Shown: positions 44,656 to 53,271, counted from the stretch's first letter. The stretch is DNA of 64,000 nt from G963668605 sp963668605 (GCA_963668605.1 OY764903.1:2542001-2606000), one strand, 5' to 3'. The notes: a model not told the origin generated them from the sequence alone. Made by a program: numbers and translations.

Positions 44656-45749
44656 ATTAACTCGTACCGGTCGGCGGAAAACTCCCCGGCCTCGAATTCG
44701 CGCCACATCGCGAGCGCTTGCAGGCAGAACGCCGTGGACACCGGATTCACAAACGGCAGCAGCGCGCCATCCTTGCGCCCAAACCAGAAACCGCCGTGAA
44801 TGCGCGGGTCGCCGTCTTCCATCTGATAGGCTGTCATGCGCGCGGCTTCGTCGGCCGCGGCCGCGTGATCCAGAGCGCAGGCCCCGAGCTTGCCGGCATA
44901 AAGGCGCGCGCGCAAAATCTGGGCGCACACGTCAGAACGCTCGAACGATGGAGCTATCTCCCGCAACAGTCCCGCCGCGCGCGCGATTCCCTGGCGCACG
45001 GCATCGCGGCAGGCCGGACGATCATAGCGTGGCAGCATCCCTTCGAAAAAATACGAATATGCGTGCAGACGGTCCATCACCAGGTATCGATCCGGCTCAC
45101 CGGGAAGAAATGCCGTGTGGGTTTCGAGCGAGCTTGCCAGCACGCCTTCGTACGCATCCAGAAAGTGCGCCCCGGCGCCGGCTTCGTGCAGTTCATACCA
45201 CGCCAGCGCGGCCTTCAATTGATAGCAACCGGAATTGTGCGACCAGTTGCCCGAATGCGGCAGCGCTTCCCGTGACGGCAGCGCCACAATCGGATGCACC
45301 GTGCCATCGCGCACAAAATCGCGCAGCATGTGTTCTCCACACGCGGCAGCGGTTTCGAGATACTCGTCGCGCCGGGTGGCCCGCCACACAGCCAGCAGCC
45401 CGCGTGCGATGATGCCCGAATCGAAGAAATACGCCAGGTGTTTGGGTGTGCCGCCGTCGATCGAGTGTTCAAACGGAAACAACGATAGCTCGCGATCCCA
45501 GGCCGTGCGGCACAGAAAACGCGCTCCGCGTTCCGCGGCGTCGAGGTAGGCCGCATCGCCTGTTTGTCGCGCCAGATAAACCAGTGCGCCGATCGAGTAG
45601 CCCGTGATCTCCGTCGACACTCGCGCATTGCATCGGCGATCTGAATAGTAATAGCGGGCTACACCGCCGCTCTGCTCCTGAATGCCGGATTGAAGAAACC
45701 AGTGCCCGGCGAGATCTAGAGACGAATCAAGTACGCGCGACAAATCCAT
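44652..45749 (-). CDS. Six-hairpin (alpha/alpha) barrel-like protein coupled to the glycosyltransferase
   Basis: A 365-residue soluble protein with repeated helical hairpins of the (alpha/alpha)6 glycosidase-like type: STEITGYSIGALVYLARQTG, AYLDAAERGARFLC, then HNSGCYQLKAALAWYELHE. It is similar in style to polysaccharide-biosynthesis-associated proteins that sit with glycosyltransferases. No catalytic acid pair can be assigned by eye, so enzymatic activity is uncertain. It lies immediately upstream of the GT2-GT4 gene with a TTGA overlap, and both probably act on the same glycan. Confidence 0.6.
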   Translation of the reverse strand: MDLSRVLDSSLDLAGHWFLQSGIQEQSGGVARYYYSDRRCNARVSTEITGYSIGALVYLARQTGDAAYLDAAERGARFLCRTAWDRELSLFPFEHSIDGGTPKHLAYFFDSGIIARGLLAVWRATRRDEYLETAAACGEHMLRDFVRDGTVHPIVALPSREALPHSGNWSHNSGCYQLKAALAWYELHEAGAGAHFLDAYEGVLASSLETHTAFLPGEPDRYLVMDRLHAYSYFFEGMLPRYDRPACRDAVRQGIARAAGLLREIAPSFERSDVCAQILRARLYAGKLGACALDHAAAADEAARMTAYQMEDGDPRIHGGFWFGRKDGALLPFVNPVSTAFCLQALAMWREFEAGEFSADRYELI

Positions 45750-45799
45750 GTGATTTTTTATACCTACCCAGGAGGGCCGACCCTAAAGCAATTATTCTA

Positions 45800-46090
45800 T
45801 CATTCCGGCTCGATTGCTCCCGCCGATCGACCGTAGCGGTTCAATCCGATCACGGCGAACTGCAGCGCCGCGGCAATCGCGATCCAGACCTGCCAGTGGG
45901 AGAGCAAGCCGCTCGAAACGGCGAAGCGGCCAGTGATGTTGAGGTCCGCGCAGATGCGCCAGAGCGTCAACACCCATACGATCACGCAAATGGGCACAAG
46001 CAGCGCAGCGATGGCGAGCGCGACCTTGCGGCTTTTTCCCGCCGTTTTCTGAACTCTCGGCCCGCGCTTCAGGCGGATCTTGACAAACAT
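45800..46090 (-). CDS. Small membrane protein, two helices, unknown
   Basis: A 96-residue protein with a basic N-terminus (MFVKIRLKRGPRVQK) and two transmembrane helices at about 24-46 and 65-83. It resembles unnamed small membrane proteins; no family recognised. It is divergent from the LacI regulator gene with 142 bp between the starts and lies 50 bp upstream of the hairpin-barrel gene on the same strand. Confidence 0.6.
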   Translation of the reverse strand: MFVKIRLKRGPRVQKTAGKSRKVALAIAALLVPICVIVWVLTLWRICADLNITGRFAVSSGLLSHWQVWIAIAAALQFAVIGLNRYGRSAGAIEPE

Positions 46091-46232
46091 TAAGTTTCGA
46101 GTTCATTTTACCAAAACAGCTACAGAACGGAATGTTCGACGCACATCCCCATCCACGGACCGGCTCCCCGCCCGCCCAGTCGAGATTATGATGGGTAGTC
46201 AGCTCCGATGCATCTGAACTGAAGGAATCACT

Positions 46233-47297
46233 ATGGACGAAAAGGTTGGCGTTCGCGAACTGGCCCGGCTCGCCAGGGTCTCGATCGGCACAGTCGACCG
46301 GGCATTGAACGGACGCAAGGAGATCAGCGAGAAGACGCGGCAGCGGATCTTGAAACTGGCTGAGCGCCACGGCTACCAGCCGAACCTCGCGGCCCGCGCG
46401 CTCTCCGTGCAACGCCACCCGATCCGCATCGGCGCCTGCATTCCGCGCCATTTCCCTGTTTTCTTCGATCAGATTCGCGACGGCATCCTCGCGGAGGCGT
46501 CCCGCTTCAAGCACTTGGGTGTCGAAATCCTCTATCGCCCCACCGACCACCTGGGCGTGCGCGAGAAGAGTGTCCTCAGCTCCGTGCTCGCTTCCGACTT
46601 GCGCGGATTGATCGTCACGCCTGGCGACCCCGCCGCGCTCGCCCCGCTCATTAACAAAGCGGAAGAGCAGCACAATGTGCGCGTTGTCTGTGTCGCTACC
46701 GACGATTCGTTAAGCCGTCGCTCCAGTTGGGTCGCGGTGGATCCCAGGATCAACGGAATGATGGCCGCCGAGTTGCTTTCACACTTCTTGCAGCCTGGCG
46801 CGAGCGCGGCCATCATCACAGGCATGTTGAAAGCAGAGGACCATAGGCGCAAAGTCGAGGGTTTCTCTGAGGCCTTCCCGAAGTTCTGCCCGCAAGGGCG
46901 CATTGTCCAGGTGATCGAGGGGCACGACTATGACGAAGAGACCTACCAGAAGACCCTCACATTCTTGAAAGGCCGGAAGAAAGTCGACGGCATCTACGTC
47001 AGCACCGCCATCTGCCTTCCCGTCTGCCGAGCACTCGAGGAGACAGGGAATGCCGGCAAGATCAAGGTCATCGCGACGGATCTTTTCCTCGAAGCTGTTC
47101 CGTATTTTGAGAATGGAACAATTTCCGCGTCCATCTATCAGCGGCCTTACCAACAGGGACAAATTGCGGTGCGCCTGCTGGTCGACCACATCGTCCGCGG
47201 CGCCCCTCTACCGGATCGCTATCTCATCAATCCGTCGGTCGTGCTGCGATCGAACCTGAGCATGTTCCGCGAAGTCAGAAACAGGATCCCGCACTAG
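46233..47297 (+). CDS. LacI-family transcriptional regulator
   Basis: A 354-residue repressor with an N-terminal helix-turn-helix (GVRELARLARVSIGTVDRAL, residues 6-25), the hinge YQPNLAARALS, and a periplasmic-binding-protein-like sensor domain (about 65-330), with IGACIPRHFPVFFDQIRDG and IKVIATDLFLEAVPYFENG. It belongs to the VDRALNG subgroup that often controls carbohydrate use. The operator and target operon are not evident; the gene is flanked by a small membrane protein gene and by a cloverleaf repeat. GAAGGAAT serves as the Shine-Dalgarno. Confidence 0.88.
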   Translation: MDEKVGVRELARLARVSIGTVDRALNGRKEISEKTRQRILKLAERHGYQPNLAARALSVQRHPIRIGACIPRHFPVFFDQIRDGILAEASRFKHLGVEILYRPTDHLGVREKSVLSSVLASDLRGLIVTPGDPAALAPLINKAEEQHNVRVVCVATDDSLSRRSSWVAVDPRINGMMAAELLSHFLQPGASAAIITGMLKAEDHRRKVEGFSEAFPKFCPQGRIVQVIEGHDYDEETYQKTLTFLKGRKKVDGIYVSTAICLPVCRALEETGNAGKIKVIATDLFLEAVPYFENGTISASIYQRPYQQGQIAVRLLVDHIVRGAPLPDRYLINPSVVLRSNLSMFREVRNRIPH

Positions 47298-47304
47298 GTC
47301 TTTA

Positions 47305-47455
47305 ACCGAGTGATGTTGTTTCCATGTGGGCAGGATGGAATCCTGCGGCGGGTTGGCAATCCGCCCGGAGCGCCGGTTGCCAACCGGCGCGCAGCTTGAC
47401 AAGTTGCCCCACAAACGAACATATTCTCGCGGTCGCAGACCTAGGCGGATCAACG
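47305..47455. repeat. Cloverleaf-type intergenic repeat (family 2), copy 1
   Basis: About 150 bp alike to 61643-61798 after small gaps. The structured core is 47326-47412: an outer stem (GTGGG at 47326-47330 with CCCAC at 47408-47412), an arm CAGGAT/ATCCTG (47331-47345), an arm GGCGGGTTGGCAATCCGCC (47347-47365, one G.T wobble) and an arm GCGCCGGTTGCCAACCGGCGC (47370-47390). It has no ORF. The right flank, with a conserved CGCAGACCTAG, abuts the TlpA-like gene's stop at 47450. Confidence 0.8.
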
Positions 47456-47977
47456 CGGTTCGGCGAGCAGTTTCTCGATGTCCGTTTCGATTCCACGGTC
47501 AATTTCGCCCACATAAGTCTTCGCGACGCGTCCCTGCCTGTCGATAAGGAAAGTCGTCGGCAGCGACCGGATGCCGGCCTCCAGACGCTCGCTCTCCGAG
47601 GGCAGCAGCACGGGATAGTTCATCTGGAAACGCGCGGCGAAGTCGCGCACCTTACGTTCGGGGCGTTCATCCAGCGTCACGCCGGCCATCTCGAAATCCG
47701 CCCCGCGCAACCGCGCGGCCAAGCGAACCAGCGCCGGCGTTTCGGAACGGCACGGCGCACACCACGTCGCCCAAAAATTCACGAGTACCACTTTGCCGCG
47801 CTGATCGCTGAGTCTCCACGTCGCGCCATCGAGGTCCGGCAGTTGTATCTGCGGCATTTCACGCCGCTCACCCGCGGGCCTCAACGCCCCACCTCGTGCG
47901 AGAAACCGCGGAATCGCCCAGGAAGCGGCCAATGCGGTTCCCAGCAGTATGGCAAGCATGTAGTAGCGGCGAGGCAT
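47450..47977 (-). CDS. TlpA/ResA-like thioredoxin-fold protein, membrane-tethered
   Basis: A 175-residue protein with an N-terminal hydrophobic anchor (about 7-24) and a thioredoxin fold of the TlpA/ResA type. The active-site motif is WATWCAPC with C73 and C76, followed by FLIDRQGRVAKTYVG at about 145. It probably reduces or exchanges disulfides in the periplasm, for example in cytochrome c maturation. It is divergent from the in-frame-UGA ORF at 48043 with 65 bp between starts, so the two may share regulation. Confidence 0.85.
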   Translation of the reverse strand: MPRRYYMLAILLGTALAASWAIPRFLARGGALRPAGERREMPQIQLPDLDGATWRLSDQRGKVVLVNFWATWCAPCRSETPALVRLAARLRGADFEMAGVTLDERPERKVRDFAARFQMNYPVLLPSESERLEAGIRSLPTTFLIDRQGRVAKTYVGEIDRGIETDIEKLLAEPR

Positions 47978-48042
47978 CTGTTCTCAATTTGACACCTTTC
48001 GCCATTTCCCGCATCTACATAAATGACGGGAAAAGGAAACGG

Positions 48043-48222
48043 ATGCCTGACTTTGTAATGGTGCTCCTGGTCGTGGCCGCCTACTTCGCAATCATGAAGT
48101 GGCTGCTGCCCAAGCTCGGCGTGCCCACTTGAATGTCGAACAGTTGCGACGCCGGGTCCCGGCGCCATAATAATTCAACAACCAATCCATCAGCGCCGAA
48201 GTCCGGAGAATTGCCGCGCTAG
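48043..48222 (+). CDS. Candidate selenoprotein: small membrane protein with in-frame UGA (Sec?)
   Basis: If UGA at 48130-48132 is read as selenocysteine, the ORF codes for 59 residues: a hydrophobic helix (VMVLLVVAAYFAIM), then WLLPKLGVPT, U30, MSNSC, and a 24-residue polar tail ending at TAG 48220-48222. U30 and C35 form a U-x4-C pair. If UGA is a stop, the peptide is 29 residues, ending GVPT. AAAGGAA supplies a Shine-Dalgarno about 6 nt before ATG 48043. A hairpin at 48150-48164, 3' of the UGA, resembles a bacterial SECIS. The TlpA-like thiol protein is divergent. No sel genes lie in the window. Confidence 0.5.
48150..48164 (+). promoter_or_regulatory. SECIS-like hairpin downstream of the in-frame UGA
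   Basis: Stem CGCCGG/CCGGCG (6 bp) with the apical loop GUC, the loop's first base 24 nt after the UGA. A G (then U) at the loop start and this spacing meet what I recall of the bacterial SECIS consensus, and GGUC is also the apical sequence of the E. coli fdhF SECIS. It has no U-tract after it, so it is not a typical terminator. Confidence 0.45.
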
Positions 48223-48247
48223 TGAGCGATTCCAGCGCGGCTGTACC

Positions 48248-49498
48248 TTAACGGGCCGGATAGACTACTACGCTCAGGTTTCTCAGCGTCACCGTCTCTG
48301 CCGTCGCCGTGTTCATTTGCCCCGTAACGCTCACCACGACCGGAGCGCTGAGCGCGTCGCTCTTCTGCCCGGCATTGACGGCCATGTCGCTGGCCGCGCC
48401 CCAACTCTGTGAACTCCATTGCACGCCGCCTGTAATCACACCGGCATCGAATCGGCCGCTCAGATTGTTTTCGCCCGCCGCAGCGCTGCGTGTAAACAGA
48501 GCACTCGCGCCCCAGTTCATCTGCACGTTGAATCCCGCGCCCGTGCCTTCATGCGAGACATCGAAGCGCACCTCAATTCGCGCGCCGGGCGTGAGCGCTC
48601 CGGCCGGAATCGTGCAACTGCCGAGTGCGGTCAGTACAGTTGCACTTGTCGCCGCACCGCCCGCACCGCAGAGCACCTGGGGATCGGCCGAGTTCGAATG
48701 TGTCGGGTAGTTCAGCGCAAGTTTCGTCTCGACGACCGCGGCGTTATTGGCGACATTGGAATTGCCTACAACACCATCGGCGAGAATCGGATTCGGAAAC
48801 GTTCCCGTCAGCGATCCGCCCGCACCGCCCGACGGATTGTTCGGATCCGTGAGCCGGTACGAGGCCAGCAGAACGTCACCCGAAAGAGGCGCGGCCGCGG
48901 CCACAAACGAAATGGCGGTCCCAGAGAGCATGTAGTCGAAGCCCTGCTTCTGAAGCACTCCGTTGCGGTACAACGACAGACTCGAAGCCGGCGCAGGAGC
49001 GTTTGCCAGCGTGAAGACCAAATTGGCTCCATCCACCGGACCCGACGGAATCTCGCTATCCGCGAACCCCGGGCCGCCACCTTGCACGAGTGGACCGGGC
49101 GGCAGCACAACGCTTTCCCGGCCGACACGCACATCGCGTAAACGCAACGGCGACGCGCTGGGCTTGACGGCCCACGTCTCGGTGAATTGAATTTTCCCGT
49201 CGCTGTTGTAGCGCACGGAATAGTAGGCGCTGCTCGATGCACCGGTCGTCGGAACGAGTTGCACGCGCAGGTTGCCGCTGCGGATCTGCACGGTGACGAG
49301 CTGCGTCGGAATCTCGGAGGAGTCCGCAGCCTCGAACCCCTTCCACTCGATGATCGCCATGCCATTGAAACGGCTGCCGTCCGCCTTGTAGAGCACGTCT
49401 TGAATGGTGGTTAGCGCCGGGTCGGCCAGCGCGGCCGTAGCCGTCGCCAGAGCCGCCGCGAGCACACGGAACCCCCTGAATCGTCTTGAGAACAACAT
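48248..49498 (-). CDS. Secreted protein with phage tail-fibre-like repeat segment
   Basis: A 416-residue exported protein (leader about 1-25). The N-terminal half (25-125) is beta-rich. The middle, GGSLTGTFPNPILADGVVG near residue 228 and the following VANNAAVVETKLALNYP, resembles the linker repeats of phage tail fibres and bacterial adhesins. The C-terminal 130 residues look like a jelly-roll/coat-like beta domain. The protein could be a surface adhesin or a fibre component. No phage structural genes surround it, so I do not call a prophage. It is convergent with the small candidate selenoprotein ORF (gap 25 bp). Confidence 0.55.
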   Translation of the reverse strand: MLFSRRFRGFRVLAAALATATAALADPALTTIQDVLYKADGSRFNGMAIIEWKGFEAADSSEIPTQLVTVQIRSGNLRVQLVPTTGASSSAYYSVRYNSDGKIQFTETWAVKPSASPLRLRDVRVGRESVVLPPGPLVQGGGPGFADSEIPSGPVDGANLVFTLANAPAPASSLSLYRNGVLQKQGFDYMLSGTAISFVAAAAPLSGDVLLASYRLTDPNNPSGGAGGSLTGTFPNPILADGVVGNSNVANNAAVVETKLALNYPTHSNSADPQVLCGAGGAATSATVLTALGSCTIPAGALTPGARIEVRFDVSHEGTGAGFNVQMNWGASALFTRSAAAGENNLSGRFDAGVITGGVQWSSQSWGAASDMAVNAGQKSDALSAPVVVSVTGQMNTATAETVTLRNLSVVVYPAR

Positions 49499-49568
49499 GG
49501 ATTAGCCTCCGGAAAATCGGGAATCTGCGGATGAGAATTCACCCGGCACAAGTGTAGCGGGCAGGCGC

Positions 49569-49595
49569 AAAAAAGCCGGCCCAGGGGAGCCGGCT
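49569..49595 (-). terminator. Rho-independent terminator downstream of serS
   Basis: Read on the minus strand: AGCCGGC (49595-49589), a loop of eight bases, GCCGGCT (49580-49574), then a run of T (49574-49569). The 7-bp GC-rich stem with a U-tract is textbook. It lies 64 bp after the serS stop, and the T-run follows in serS direction. Confidence 0.85.
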
Positions 49596-49658
49596 ATCAT
49601 GAACTAACTAAAACGATCGTGGCGACTTAGAAATATTTCTCCAGCCTGTGAATAGCCC

Positions 49659-50939
49659 TCAGACCAGTTTCGCCTGCGGAGTGATTCGCTCGGCATTCAG
49701 GTACGGACGCAGCGCTTCGGGCACCACCACGCTGCCATCGCGCTGCTGATAATTTTCGACGATCGCAACCCACGTGCGGCCCACGGCCAACCCGCTGCCG
49801 TTGAGCGTATGCAGCGGCTCGGCCTTCTTGCCAGTCTTCCACTTGATACCCGCGCGCCGCGCCTGAAAGGCTTCGAAGCAGGAGCACGACGAGATTTCCT
49901 TGTAACCGTTCTGTCCCGGCAGCCAAACCTCGATATCGAACGTCTTCGCGGAGGAAAAGCCCATGTCGCCAGTGCACAGCACTACCGTTCGGAACGGCAG
50001 CCCGAGCCGGCGCAAGATGTCTTCGGCGTCATCCGTCAACGCGTCCAACTCGGCGAAACTATCAGCCGGGCGCGTAAATTTCACCAACTCCACTTTCTGA
50101 AACTGGTGCTGCCGGATGATGCCGCGCACATCCCGGCCGTACGATCCGGCTTCGCTGCGGAAGCATGGCGTATAGGCGCACAATTTAATCGGTAGTTTAT
50201 CGCCATCGACGGTTTCATCGCGCAGCAGGTTGGTGACGGGCACCTCCGCCGTCGGCGCTAGCCAGTAATCCGTGTTCTCAATCTTGAACAGATCCTCAGC
50301 GAACTTGGGCAGTTGCCCCGTACCGAAAAGGCTCGCGGAATTGACCAGGAACGGCGGCAGGACCTCAGTGTAGCCATGCTCGCGCGTATGCACATCGAGC
50401 ATGAAGTTAATCAGCGCCCGCTCGAGCCGCGCGCCCAATCCGAAATAAACGGCGAAGCGCGCGCCGGTCACCTTGGCGGCGCGCTCGAAATCAAGAATGC
50501 CCAACGCCGGGCCAAGGTCCCAATGCGGCTGGACGGGAAAATCGAACTCGCGCGGTTGCCCCCAACGCCGCACCTCGACGTTGTCGGCCTCGTTCTTGCC
50601 CACGGGTACGGATTCATGCGCCAGGTTCGGAATCCCCGCGAGCCTTTGCTTGAAAGCTTCGTCGATCTCCTTCACGCTCTCGTCGAGAGCCGTGATACGC
50701 TCGCCGATCTGCCGCACCTTCTGTTGGTGTTCGCTGGTATCGACGCCCTGCTTGCGCAGTTTGCTGATCTCCATGCTCTCGGCGTTCCGCTGCGCCTTCA
50801 ACTGTTCCGATTCGGTCAGCGCCGCTCGCCTGCGCGCGTCCGCCTGCCGGAACTCCTCCACGTCGAGAACGAAGCCTCGATCCACCAGCCGGGCGGCGAT
50901 GGCATCAAGATTGTTTCTGAAAAATGATAGATCGTGCAT
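49659..50939 (-). CDS. serS: Serine--tRNA ligase
   Basis: A 426-residue class II synthetase. The N-terminal coiled-coil arm (about 30-100) binds the tRNA variable arm. Motif 2 is seen as CFRSEAGSYGRDVRG and motif 3 at the C-terminus. The segment GDMGFSSAKTFDIEVWLPGQ precedes YKEISSCSCFEAFQARR, typical of SerRS. Length agrees with the family. The gene is 9 bp after the citrate synthase stop and ends before a strong terminator. Confidence 0.96.
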   Translation of the reverse strand: MHDLSFFRNNLDAIAARLVDRGFVLDVEEFRQADARRRAALTESEQLKAQRNAESMEISKLRKQGVDTSEHQQKVRQIGERITALDESVKEIDEAFKQRLAGIPNLAHESVPVGKNEADNVEVRRWGQPREFDFPVQPHWDLGPALGILDFERAAKVTGARFAVYFGLGARLERALINFMLDVHTREHGYTEVLPPFLVNSASLFGTGQLPKFAEDLFKIENTDYWLAPTAEVPVTNLLRDETVDGDKLPIKLCAYTPCFRSEAGSYGRDVRGIIRQHQFQKVELVKFTRPADSFAELDALTDDAEDILRRLGLPFRTVVLCTGDMGFSSAKTFDIEVWLPGQNGYKEISSCSCFEAFQARRAGIKWKTGKKAEPLHTLNGSGLAVGRTWVAIVENYQQRDGSVVVPEALRPYLNAERITPQAKLV

Positions 50940-50948
50940 TCTAAGGTG

Positions 50949-52070
50949 TCAGCGTTCCGCGATCGGAACCCATTCGCGTCCTACCGGAGCGCCACGGTAA
51001 TCGGCGCGCGGGCGAATCAGCCGGTTGTTCTTGTACTGTTCGAGAATGTGCGCCGTCCATCCCGACATGCGGCTGACCGCGAAGATCGGAGTAAACAGGT
51101 CGATCGGAATATCGAGCGAGTAGTAGGTCGACGCCGAATAAAAATCGACATTGGCGTTGAGCCCCTTGACCATCTTGACTGCCTCTTCGATTTCGCGCGA
51201 TAGCTCGTAGAGCTTGAGGTGTCCGGTGCGCCGCCCCAGTTCTTCCGACAACACACGCAAGTGCGTCGCTCGCGGATCCTCCGTGCGGTACACGCGGTGG
51301 CCAAAGCCGGGAATCTTCATCTTCATCCCCAGCCGGTCCCGCACTTCATTGAAAGCGTGGCCCTTGTCCTGCAACATCACCAGCAGTTTGATCACGTCCT
51401 CATTGGCGCCGCCGTGCAGCGGACCTTTCAACGCGCCGATTGCTGAAGTCGCCGCCGAGTAGATATCCGAGAGTGTCGCCGCCGTCACGCGCGCCGCAAA
51501 GGTCGAAGCATTGAACTCGTGGTCGGCGTGCAGCGTCAAGGCCACGTCGAAAGCGCGCTCCATCAACTCGTCCGGAACCTTCCCTGTCAGCGTGTACAGG
51601 AAATTCGCGGCGTAGCCGAGCTTCGGATCGCTCGGGATGATTTCCTTTCCCTTGCGCACACGATCGAACGTCGTTACGATCGTGCCGACTTGCGCCATCA
51701 GGCGGGTCGCTTTGCGAAGGTTGGCTTCCGGCGAGCCATCCTTGGCTTCCGGATCGTAGAGTGCAAGCATCGAGACCGCGGTGCGCAGCACGTCCATCGG
51801 CGGCTTCGCGGCGGCCACGCGCAGGAACTCGATGACCGCTTCCGGGATCGCTCGCTCGGCGGCGAGGCGCTCCTTGAACTGATCCAGACCAAACTGGGTC
51901 GGCAGGCGGCCGTTCCACAGCAGGTAGATCACCTCTTCAAAAGTCGCGTTGTCCGCGAGAGTGTGTATGTTGAAACCCTGGTACGCCAGAATGCCCGCGT
52001 CGCCATCGATAAAACAAATCTCGGATTCCGCTGCGACAACGCCTTCCAGCCCAGCAGTATTGACGGCCAT
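50949..52070 (-). CDS. gltA: Citrate synthase (or 2-methylcitrate synthase), bacterial type
   Basis: A 373-residue citrate synthase. Active-site motifs are GPLHGGANEDV (His), GFGHRVYRTEDPR (His) and ANVDFYSASTYYSLDIP (Asp). The short, small-type form is shared by citrate and methylcitrate synthases, and the two cannot be separated by eye; no prp genes are nearby. The ATG at 52070 is chosen because the family starts close to AGLEGVVAAESEICFIDG; a GGGGGGGA Shine-Dalgarno precedes it. It is divergent from the LD-carboxypeptidase gene and heads a pair with serS. Confidence 0.9.
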   Translation of the reverse strand: MAVNTAGLEGVVAAESEICFIDGDAGILAYQGFNIHTLADNATFEEVIYLLWNGRLPTQFGLDQFKERLAAERAIPEAVIEFLRVAAAKPPMDVLRTAVSMLALYDPEAKDGSPEANLRKATRLMAQVGTIVTTFDRVRKGKEIIPSDPKLGYAANFLYTLTGKVPDELMERAFDVALTLHADHEFNASTFAARVTAATLSDIYSAATSAIGALKGPLHGGANEDVIKLLVMLQDKGHAFNEVRDRLGMKMKIPGFGHRVYRTEDPRATHLRVLSEELGRRTGHLKLYELSREIEEAVKMVKGLNANVDFYSASTYYSLDIPIDLFTPIFAVSRMSGWTAHILEQYKNNRLIRPRADYRGAPVGREWVPIAER

Positions 52071-52172
52071 AGTTGAAAGTCCCCCCCAGTTGTGTTCGAA
52101 TTGCCGAACCCTCCATTGTAGAACAGGTGGCGCGCTTCCAGTCGCCCTCGTGTTTTCCACTATCCTGAGAGC

Positions 52173-53189
52173 ATGAATCGCCGCTCCTTCCTCTCCGCAC
52201 CCGCTCTGGCGCTAAGTGCACAACCCGCCGCCGCGCTCCTGCATCCCCGCGCGTTGCGGCCCGGCGGCACGGTCGGCTTGATCACGCCCGCCACTTATGT
52301 ATCCGATCCCGACAGCATCGCTCTGGCTCTGCGCACTATCGAGTATTTCGGCATGAAGCCCAAACTCGGCGCGAACGTGAGGAAGCGCAACGGTTATCTG
52401 GGTGGCTCCATCGGCGAACGCATCGACGACCTTCATGCGATGTTCCAGGACCCGGCCGTCGACGCCATCTTTTGCATTCGCGGCGGCTACGGCTCCGGCC
52501 AACTCCTCGACCGTATCGACTACGGCCTGATCCACCGCAACCCGAAAATCTTCGTGGGCTACAGCGACATCACTGCGATGCACCTGGCCATCCAAAAGCT
52601 CGCGGGCCTGGTGACGTTCCACGGACCCGTCGTAATGTCGCGCTTCACCGATTTCACTCAAAAACATTTCCGTAAGGCTTTGTTTGAAACAGAGCCAATC
52701 GGCGCCGTGACCAATCCTCCCGACGGGAACCCGCTGCGCCCGGCGCATACGCTGCGCACGGTGCGCCCCGGTTCGGCGCGCGGCCGGCTGGTGGGCGGCA
52801 ATCTGTCGCTGATCGCCAGCCTGATGGGTACGCCCTACGAGATCGACACGCGCGGCAAGATCCTGTTCCTCGAAGACGTCGGCGAAGAACCCTACAGCCT
52901 CGACCGCATGATGACCCAACTGCGCCTGTCCGGCAAATTGCAGGCGGCCGCCGGCGTGATCTTCGGCGAATGCAGCGGCTGCCGTCCGCGCGAATACAGG
53001 CAAAGCTTTGAGTCGACCTTCTCGGCCGGCGAAGTGGTCGACGCGATTTTCGACGGCCTCACAATCCCGGTTCTCTCCGGTCTCACTATCGGTCACACCG
53101 ATGACCAACTCACGCTACCCGGAGGTGTCATGGCCGCGCTCGACGCGGATAAAGGCATCCTGACGATCGAAGAGGCAGGCGTTGCCTGA
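52173..53189 (+). CDS. LD-carboxypeptidase (S66 family), Tat-type leader
   Basis: A 338-residue hydrolase that trims tetrapeptides in peptidoglycan recycling or remodelling, or a microcin-C-type immunity peptidase. The nucleophile Ser is expected in GGYGSGQLLD (residues about 110-119), the acid in ILFLEDVGEEPY, and the His in TIGHTDDQLTLPGG. It has a leader MNRRSFLSAPALALSAQPAA, which predicts export; most LdcA enzymes are cytoplasmic. It is divergent from the citrate synthase gene with 102 bp between starts. Confidence 0.85.
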   Translation: MNRRSFLSAPALALSAQPAAALLHPRALRPGGTVGLITPATYVSDPDSIALALRTIEYFGMKPKLGANVRKRNGYLGGSIGERIDDLHAMFQDPAVDAIFCIRGGYGSGQLLDRIDYGLIHRNPKIFVGYSDITAMHLAIQKLAGLVTFHGPVVMSRFTDFTQKHFRKALFETEPIGAVTNPPDGNPLRPAHTLRTVRPGSARGRLVGGNLSLIASLMGTPYEIDTRGKILFLEDVGEEPYSLDRMMTQLRLSGKLQAAAGVIFGECSGCRPREYRQSFESTFSAGEVVDAIFDGLTIPVLSGLTIGHTDDQLTLPGGVMAALDADKGILTIEEAGVA

Positions 53190-53252
53190 AACTCCAGGTA
53201 CACGGCGAAGGCGCCATTAGACAAATTGGTCACCACCAACGTGCGTAACAGC

Positions 53253-53271
53253 TAACCCAACTTCCGCAGTT
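53253..53271 (+). repeat. Left terminal inverted repeat of the IS
   Basis: TAACCCAACTTCCGCAGTT, matching the reverse complement of 55220-55238 at 18 of 19 positions. The 176 bp between it and the transposase start hold no ORF and probably contain the transposase promoter. Confidence 0.8.

Noticed and set aside
48150..48164. Rho-independent terminator at the hairpin after the UGA
   Set aside because: There is no U-tract after the stem, and the stem-loop sits within what would be the coding read-through. A SECIS-like role fits better but is unproven.
48248..49498. Prophage remnant based on the tail-fibre-like gene
   Set aside because: No capsid, portal, terminase or integrase gene lies nearby, and codon use does not stand out.
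53190..53252. Target-site duplication of the IS
   Set aside because: The bases flanking the two inverted repeats do not match (AACAGC on the left, ACGGTG on the right), so a duplication is not claimed.
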